Shown: positions 29,250 through 34,776 of the stretch, piece by piece
How positions within the stretch are numbered: the stretch's first letter is position 1
Layout of the letters: each line of letters starts with the position of its first letter
NCBI GenBank assembly: GCA_051453625.1
Contig: JBOZIK010000001.1
Location: 18,755,062-18,789,837, forward strand
Source: Welwitschia mirabilis
Taxonomy: Eukaryota; Gnetophyta; Gnetopsida; Welwitschiales
Length of the DNA stretch: 34,776 nucleotides
Reading direction: 5' to 3'
Translations under genes and position numbers: made by a program
The notes under the pieces: model-generated
Told to the model about the DNA's origin: nothing
Seen by the model: the letters and a program-made list of their open reading frames with translations, nothing else
Databases searched by the model: none

Positions 29250-30144
29250 NNNNNNNNNNNNNNNNNNNNNNNNNNNNNNNNNNNNNNNNNNNNNNNNNNN
29301 NNNNNNNNNNNNNNNNNNNNNNNNNNNNNNNNNNNNNNNNNNNNNNNNNNNNNNNNNNNNNNNNNNNNNNNNNNNNNNNNNNNNNNNNNNNNNNNNNNNN
29401 NNNNNNNNNNNNNNNNNNNNNNNNNNNNNNNNNNNNNNNNNNNNNNNNNNNNNNNNNNNNNNNNNNNNNNNNNNNNNNNNNNNNNNNNNNNNNNNNNNNN
29501 NNNNNNNNNNNNNNNNNNNNNNNNNNNNNNNNNNNNNNNNNNNNNNNNNNNNNNNNNNNNNNNNNNNNNNNNNNNNNNNNNNNNNNNNNNNNNNNNNNNN
29601 NNNNNNNNNNNNNNNNNNNNNNNNNNNNNNNNNNNNNNNNNNNNNNNNNNNNNNNNNNNNNNNNNNNNNNNNNNNNNNNNNNNNNNNNNNNNNNNNNNNN
29701 NNNNNNNNNNNNNNNNNNNNNNNNNNNNNNNNNNNNNNNNNNNNNNNNNNNNNNNNNNNNNNNNNNNNNNNNNNNNNNNNNNNNNNNNNNNNNNNNNNNN
29801 NNNNNNNNNNNNNNNNNNNNNNNNNNNNNNNNNNNNNNNNNNNNNNNNNNNNNNNNNNNNNNNNNNNNNNNNNNNNNNNNNNNNNNNNNNNNNNNNNNNN
29901 NNNNNNNNNNNNNNNNNNNNNNNNNNNNNNNNNNNNNNNNNNNNNNNNNNNNNNNNNNNNNNNNNNNNNNNNNNNNNNNNNNNNNNNNNNNNNNNNNNNN
30001 NNNNNNNNNNNNNNNNNNNNNNNNNNNNNNNNNNNNNNNNNNNNNNNNNNNNNNNNNNNNNNNNNNNNNNNNNNNNNNNNNNNNNNNNNNNNNNNNNNNN
30101 NNNNNNNNNNNNNNNNNNNNNNNNNNNNNNNNNNNNNNNNNNNN
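29250..30144. other. Assembly gap (895 N) inside copia integrase
   Basis: The gap splits the integrase between DNGGEYT (right side) and FYRDNGIV (left side). In intact copia integrases these motifs are only about 5 to 10 residues apart, so very little coding sequence is missing. Frames of 300-370 codons across the gap are artefacts of the N run. Confidence 0.9.
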
Positions 30145-30645
30145 GGTGTATTCACCTCCATTATCTGTCACTCAGCATTTAATTTTACAGCTTGATTCAT
30201 TTTTCACTCTAGCTTTAAATTGTTTAAAAATATCAAAGACTTTATCTTTCGAGGGAATTAGAAACAACCAATTTTTTCAATTAAAAACATCAATAAACAT
30301 AACAAAATAAGACGCTCCACCAAAGGACGTCACAAGCATAGGTCCAACATTGGAATAAACCAAATCTAATTGCCCAGTGCTTTTATTTCCAGAAACAAAT
30401 TTGTTAAAGTCTACATGTTTTGCTTTTGCAGCAACATAATTCTTATAGAAATCTAAAGAAACAAAGTCAAACTTTGGAAGCAAGCTTTTAGAACTAAGAA
30501 CCTTCATGTTTGTTTCACTAAGATGTCTAAGTCTCTTATGCCAAAGAGACACGTCCTCATCACCAGCAACCACAACATTGTGCTTCACCACATTGGCATG
30601 CAAAGCATACAAGGTCCCTTCTTTTTGCCCTCGTGTCAGAACCAT
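30145..30645 (-). pseudogene. Copia pre-integrase and integrase N-terminal half
   Basis: Stop-free from 30645 to 30280: MVLTRGQKEGTLYALHANVV, then DEDVSLWHKRLRHLSETNMK (pre-integrase; consensus LWH.RLGH.SE..M), LDFYKNYVAAKAKHVDFNKF (zinc part; consensus CE.CV.GK..RV.F, Cys lost: YKNYVAAKAK), LDLVYSNVGPMLVTSFGGAS (consensus LVYSDVCGPM, catalytic Asp changed to Asn) and YFVMFIDVFN. After one stop come FDIFKQFKARVKNESSCKIK and VTDNGGEYT with the second Asp kept. Zinc and first catalytic residues are both lost through G-to-A type changes. Confidence 0.85.
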
Positions 30646-30944
30646 AGTGCCTTTTCTTACCTTCCAGCCACCTGCACCAAAGAAAACTGATCAGCCAGCA
30701 GCATCTTATTGACCTACTAAAATTGAACTTTTCACAAGCTGAGCACATGTCCAACATCCTGAAGAAATAGTTTTCTGCAATCACTTCCTTGTAGCATTGC
30801 AGACCCAATTCCTTTGATCTCACAGCATCAATCATCCCCCAAATAAACATACTTTTTTGAAACTTTGTTATATAAAGAAAACATGTAAACATCTGGACAG
30901 ACATGAAAAGAAGCACCAGAATTCAGAATCCAAATATCAGGGCA
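30646..30944 (-). pseudogene. Copia protease remnant
   Basis: The frame from about 30944 reads CPDIWILNSGASFHVCPDVY, MFSLYNKVSKKYVYLGDD, stop, CCEIKGIGSAMLQGS, DCRKLFLQDVGHVLSL. Consensus is WILDSGAS; the catalytic Asp is Asn here (DSG to NSG), a single G-to-A change. The following VYLGDD..C.I.GIG pattern fits copia protease downstream text. It leads directly into the pre-integrase. Confidence 0.8.
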
Positions 30945-31079
30945 AAAGTATTGGGAAACTTTACCTCTTGTGCATTTGCAATCAGCACAACATCAACATC
31001 TCTATCTGCATTCAACCCTTGTCTGCTTTCCTGGTTTTGCTAGTTACCTCCTTCCTTCTGATTGCGCTTGATTTTTAGG

Positions 31080-31127
31080 TTGTAACAGTCCTTTCGTAAA
31101 TAGCCTTTCTTCCTGTAGTGCCAACAT
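31080..31127 (-). pseudogene. Copia gag zinc knuckle (two ligands lost)
   Basis: The minus strand reads CWHYRKKGYLRKDCYN. The knuckle CX2CX4HX4C has its second Cys and its His both changed to Tyr, leaving C..Y....Y....C. Both are C-to-T/G-to-A type transitions. It is followed by the basic NLKIKRNQKEG stretch usual after the knuckle. Confidence 0.8.
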
Positions 31128-31257
31128 TCAATGCTTCTGTTGACAGATCTTCCTCTGCTCTTGTTCTACCAACGTTCTCCTCCTCTAGTCTGAGAACATC
31201 CTCTACGAACTGCAAGGGCTTCTCCAACAGACTCAATAACCCTAGTATTTCCTCCTC

Positions 31258-31890
31258 CTATGGTCTGAGAGCTTCCTCTACGAACAGTAAGGGCTTCTCG
31301 AACAGACTCAATAACCCTAGTCTTATATGCATCCACAAGCTTGGAATGACAGTATTTAGGTGTGACATAGTATCTGAGGCAGTCATCAAGGTAGTGCGAA
31401 CAATCTCCCACGAATCACGCAAGGAACTGAGAACAACAATTACTTTTTGATTCTTTTCAAACATTGCCCTCAGGTCGTTGAACTGTGTGAATAACCTGTT
31501 CGTCTTATCTAGGTGTAGTTTCAACAATGCACCCTCTTTCATTTTCATTTTGAAGACCTTGTTGACAGCATAAAACAAGTTCATGCTAGTAGACTAATCA
31601 TACCTCCAAATCAGAATCTCTCACAGTTCAGCTGTCAAAGAAATCTTGCTATGGGATTGAAGAATCTCATTGTCAAGGCACAGCTGAATCAACAAAGGTG
31701 CCCTTCTGTCAAGTTTCTTCCATTCTTCATTAGGGTACTTCTTCAGTCGTTCTACATCAGAGAGTCTAAATGCTACTTTCGCATCCGCTTCTGTCTTTAG
31801 GACAATGTCACATTCCTTCTGACAAAGGATGTCTTCCATCAGAATCTTCCATACACCTCAGTTCTTAGCTTTGAGTAGTCAGTCACTAGT
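31258..31890 (-). pseudogene. Copia gag remnant
   Basis: Upper part, open from 31839: MEDILCQKECDIVLKTEADA, VERLKKYPNEEWKKLDRRAP, LLIQLCLDNEILQ (consensus W...D..A...I.L.L.D). In-frame text before this ATG (GVWKILMEDIL) shows that gag started higher, near 31890 or above. Lower part from 31584: MNLFYAVNKVFKMKMKEGAL, LDKTNRLFTQFNDLRAM, VIVVLSSLRDSWEIVRTTLM. This 'LY..KM.EG..L..H...F......L' and 'LL.SLP.S......' order is the copia gag core. Stops at 31620 and 31585-31600 break it. Confidence 0.85.
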
Positions 31891-32076
31891 CTACAAATGC
31901 TCTTATCATCGTTTAACTATACAGCTGTAAGGACGAATGTCAAACACATTGTATGAACACCCCAAAAAAATTGTGCCACGCACGAAGTGCTCCACTCCGC
32001 TCTATAACCACTCCGCTCGTAGGGTTTATAGACACAAAGCTTATTACCAAAGCATGTGAGCCCCAAAACCTAGTCC

Positions 32077-32087
32077 TTGGATACTAA
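32077..32087 (-). promoter_or_regulatory. Worn tRNA-Met-type primer site
   Basis: One base after the LTR end (CGTACA) the minus strand reads TTAGTATCCAAG, compared with TTGGTATCAGAG. Matches at nine of 12 positions and the position next to the LTR support it. Confidence 0.5.
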
Positions 32088-32088
32088 G

Positions 32089-32440
32089 TGTACGAAAATA
32101 TACAATAGCAAAGCAATTGAACAATGTAGCAAGAGAAAACAGAGACACAACAATTTACATGGAAACCCCCAATGAGGGGAAATAACCACAAGAAAACAAT
32201 GCAAAGCTCTAATATCAATCTCAGAAATTAAAAGCCAAGAACAAGCTTCAAGCTAAGAACAGGCTTCAGACAAGGATGCCTCACAGAACTCTATAAACTC
32301 TCTCATCAATCAGCCCTCACACCACCTTTAAATAGGTCAAGGGTTACAGCCAATTTGAGCTACAAGCCAAAACCCTAAAGAAGGTATCATCCCTCTCTTG
32401 ACACATGTCCCTTGTCTACCTAACACCCCCAAGGATAGTG
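32089..32440 (-). repeat. Copia LTR copy 3 (5' LTR, U3 truncated)
   Basis: It aligns with the LTRs at 27138 and 28327 from its inner end to CCCCCAAGGATAG at about 32436. There the similarity stops and a different sequence (TGTTAAATGCTTGTGAAAGT) begins. About 110 to 150 bases of the U3 end are missing. Confidence 0.8.
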
Positions 32441-32549
32441 TTAAATGCTTGTGAAAGTGTTAAAGCATACCATGAGGAGGTGTAATAATGTTGCTAAAAT
32501 CTCTTAACAGTAAGAGAGAGTGATTAACTATGGTTATAATGTTAAGAAT

Positions 32550-32649
32550 NNNNNNNNNNNNNNNNNNNNNNNNNNNNNNNNNNNNNNNNNNNNNNNNNNN
32601 NNNNNNNNNNNNNNNNNNNNNNNNNNNNNNNNNNNNNNNNNNNNNNNNN
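32550..32649. other. Assembly gap (100 N)
   Basis: Exactly 100 N, the usual placeholder for a gap of unknown size. The right edge starts a CT-rich low-complexity stretch. Confidence 0.95.
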
Positions 32650-32722
32650 TCCCTCTCTCTCCTTCCTCCCTTTCCTCCTTTTCCTCTCCTTTTCTCCCTT
32701 CCCTCACTTAACACAACCTACA

Positions 32723-32776
32723 TTCCTTGCCCTGGGCATGGAATCAAAGGTTGTTCCATGCCCTAGGCATGGAATC
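32723..32776. repeat. 23 bp direct repeat of near-palindromic units
   Basis: TTCCTTGCCCTGGGCATGGA (plus ATC) at 32723-32745 and TTCCATGCCCTAGGCATGGA (plus ATC) at 32754-32776, period 31, two mismatches. The second unit contains perfect 9 bp inverted arms, TTCCATGCC and GGCATGGAA, around CTA; the first has one arm mismatch. Confidence 0.85.
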
Positions 32777-33853
32777 TATCCCTTCAACATCCTCTGCGTG
32801 GATCTAGAGACATCATCCCTCCAACACATACTATCTTCTTCCCCCTTTAGTGAATTTAATGTCCTCTAGCTTCCATCGTAGCTATCCTCTACTCAGATCC
32901 CTCCTTCAGCTGCCTCCTCTATAGAAACTCAGTTCTCTAGCTGATGTCAAATTGTTCCACTCCTCTTACCCAACTTCTTCCACCAGCACGATCATCATAT
33001 TCACATCATCTTCAAATTTAGAAGAGTTCCAAGGTTGCATCAAATCCTTGGAATGCACCATAATCTACCGAGCCTACCCATGATATTACGACACAAGGTG
33101 AGTACCAACCTGAGACAAATAAGGCAACCATTATTCTAGTGGAGTGATCCTCTCTGGCACCCCCAAGGACTACCCAGAAATCCCATTACTACTTCTTTAG
33201 TCTTCCAAGTGCTGCTACATCATTGAGTCCAAGCTAACTTAAGGACAACCAGGAGATACAATCTAGACCCACCATCACATTGCCTTCCTTTCCTCCACAT
33301 TAATCCCTCTTCTCTGCCTTTTATTAAAGAGGTAGTCTTTCCCTTTCTCTCCCGCTTCTTGGTCTTTGCATTTGGGAGACCCTCTCTTTATTCTCTCTCT
33401 AATTCCCTAGACATCCTCCAGTATTGTAAAGCTTATCTGTTAAGTTGGAATCCCCCTTTCACATGTCAGATAGTAATCTTAGTCTCATAAGAAGATCTCT
33501 CTTCTAGACTCCAAGCAAGTTGGCGACCTTACCTCCATCACTAGGACAACTCGTACAGAAAATAAAAGAAGCCTCTCCTATTGAACGAGTTTATTTGCAC
33601 ATCTCTTCGTGAATACTGATGTCTTCTCTTCCTATCTCCATTTAAATGTTTCAGTTGTTTGTCTTTGCATCTGCTAGTCTCCCTCTCTTCTCGGCTAGGA
33701 AAGGCACATATATACCATCTCCTCCTCTTGAATAGGGTAGCAATGTTTTATAGATAGAAATTAATCAAAAAACTTCTCTTTCTTTCTCATTGCTCTCTTA
33801 TTTACTAGCTGGAGGCACAAAAGAGAGTATAAGAAGAATCTCTCTCTCTCTCT

Positions 33854-33938
33854 NNNNNNNNNNNNNNNNNNNNNNNNNNNNNNNNNNNNNNNNNNNNNNN
33901 NNNNNNNNNNNNNNNNNNNNNNNNNNNNNNNNNNNNNN
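33854..33938. other. Assembly gap (85 N) after CT microsatellite
   Basis: The gap follows directly on a TCTCTC run (33841-33853), so it probably stems from failure to assemble a longer CT repeat. Confidence 0.95.
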
Positions 33939-34276
33939 TCACTTTTCTTTTGTTTCCCCTTGCACAAAGAGGCATTACCACTAGGCCTAGCCCACACTCT
34001 AACCCTACTTCCCAGTTGCTTTATACCATGAGGAAGATCATTGCAAGTACCTAATTTTCAGCTACCCTTTCAAAGAAGTTCAACTGACCTCATCCTAGAA
34101 AGTAGATGGTGTTGTCCTTCTGATGCCTAGGGAAAGGAATTTACTTCTTCACATAGCATATTTCTTACACCTAGATTCCATCTTAACATAACTAAATTAA
34201 ACATTTACCCATTTCCATCATGGCAATTACACATGGCGAATTTTATTTTTCATACAAGCACAGTATAAACTTAGCA

Positions 34277-34474
34277 AATAGACCACTAACTAATGCAAAC
34301 ACATTCTTTATTTTTATTTCACAAGNNNNNNNNNNNNNNNNNNNNNNNNNNNNNNNNNNNNNNNNNNNNNNNNNNNNNNNNNNNNNNNNNNNNNNNNNNN
34401 NNNNNNNNNNNNNNNNNNNNNNNNNAATAGACCACTAACTAATGCAAACACATTCTTTATTTTTATTTCACAAG
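34277..34474. repeat. Identical 49 bp ends on both sides of a 100 N gap
   Basis: Positions 34277-34325 and 34426-34474 are the same 49 bases (starting AATAGACCACTAACTAATGC), exactly abutting the N run 34326-34425. This is the sign of two overlapping contig ends that were not merged, not a biological repeat. Confidence 0.9.
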
Positions 34475-34776
34475 GAGGCTCCTACCTCAATATCCCACTT
34501 GCAAACAAATCTATCTTATTCTCCAAGACAAAATAATAAAAGCCCATGATGGAACACCCTCATCACTCTAAAAGCCCCTATCCATTGCTAACAGCCACAG
34601 AGTAAAGCAGACAAGAGAACCATTGAGGTGACACCAGCGTGTGAGGAGCATCTCTACATAAAAATGTCCACTAAAACAAAGTCTCCACAAGGTAAGAAAC
34701 ACATAGGTCATCATCAATTCCATAGCTACAAACACCATCCTGCAAGTGCCTATGCATGTGGTCTTATAAACTATCA

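Larger units (their letters stand above)
28327..32440 (-). mobile_element. Ty1/copia retrotransposon lacking reverse transcriptase
   Basis: Minus-strand order: 5' LTR (32440-32089, cut at its outer end), primer site (32087-32077), gag (about 31890-31258), zinc knuckle (31127-31080), protease (about 30944-30906), integrase (30400-30145, an N gap, 29249-28970), RNase H tail (28940-28850), polypurine tract (28766-28756) and 3' LTR (28755-28327). From integrase text the sequence passes straight to the last ~25 residues of RNase H; reverse transcriptase and most of RNase H are absent. It could have moved only with enzymes from a related element. Confidence 0.8.
32441..34776. other. Pyrimidine-rich region, no gene recognised
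   Basis: Strongly C/T-biased on the plus strand with CTCTCT runs (32650-32705, 33330-33400, 33841-33853). Short open frames occur but show no motif, and those over N runs are artefacts. No LTR, primer site or pol motif was found. It may be the untranslated leader of another element, on the minus strand purine-rich, or plain intergenic DNA. Confidence 0.5.

Noticed and set aside
29080-30310. Open frames of 308-371 codons on both strands
   Set aside because: They exist only because 895 N bases contain no stops.
30506-31078. Plus-strand ORFs and an alternative minus-strand ORF (30560-30916)
   Set aside because: Shadows of the minus-strand copia protease and pre-integrase frames.
32460-32766. 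Open frames over the N run at 32550-32649
   Set aside because: Artefact of the N placeholder; the rest is CT-rich low complexity.
33761-34438. Open frames over the N runs at 33854-33938 and 34326-34425
   Set aside because: Artefacts of N runs and a CT repeat.

Overview
The window looks like AT-rich nuclear DNA of a seed plant. I see no intact host gene, tRNA or rRNA. Nearly all of it is an old, nested graveyard of plant LTR retrotransposons: Ty1/copia and Ty3/gypsy of Athila/Tat-like type. The coding parts are full of stops and frameshifts, and many former C/G positions have become T/A, as expected for long-methylated DNA. Heavily decayed elements and long element-only stretches would suit a large genome such as a gymnosperm, but the sequence alone does not prove this.

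Layout. 1-1020: a decayed J-domain (DnaJ) piece, a poly(A)-ended LINE-like 3' end, and a fragment of a minus-strand gypsy leader. 1021-3790: no recognised gene, but an odd array of hairpin-forming octamers (2142-2610). 3802-10108: a minus-strand Ty3/gypsy element with two ~1.3 kb LTRs, decayed gag and a decayed tRNA-Asp-type primer site. Its right-hand LTR is preceded by a second polypurine tract at 10109-10126, so a second internal region (10109-~12250) shares that LTR. This second region carries an unusual 3' ORF and a ~600 bp tandem duplication. 12683-18740: minus-strand copia remains in the order LTR, primer site, long CpG-rich leader, gag, zinc knuckle, protease, integrase, (gap), RNase H. 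18770-22355: a plus-strand copia element with a near-complete but dead pol and a 267 bp tandem duplication inside its reverse transcriptase. 22356-25630: non-coding, mostly unidentified. 25640-27080: minus-strand Athila/Tat-like RNase H and integrase. 27138-27597: a probable solo copia LTR. 28327-32440: a minus-strand copia element of the same LTR family that lacks most of its reverse transcriptase. 32441-34776: pyrimidine-rich DNA with no recognised gene and three assembly gaps.

Nothing here is likely to act as a gene set. The most useful points for follow-up are the paired-octamer hairpin arrays, the gypsy internal region with a transposon-protein-like 3' ORF, the internally deleted copia element, the CpG-rich copia leader with a possible captured exon, and two assembly-gap problems (29250-30144 and 34326-34425).
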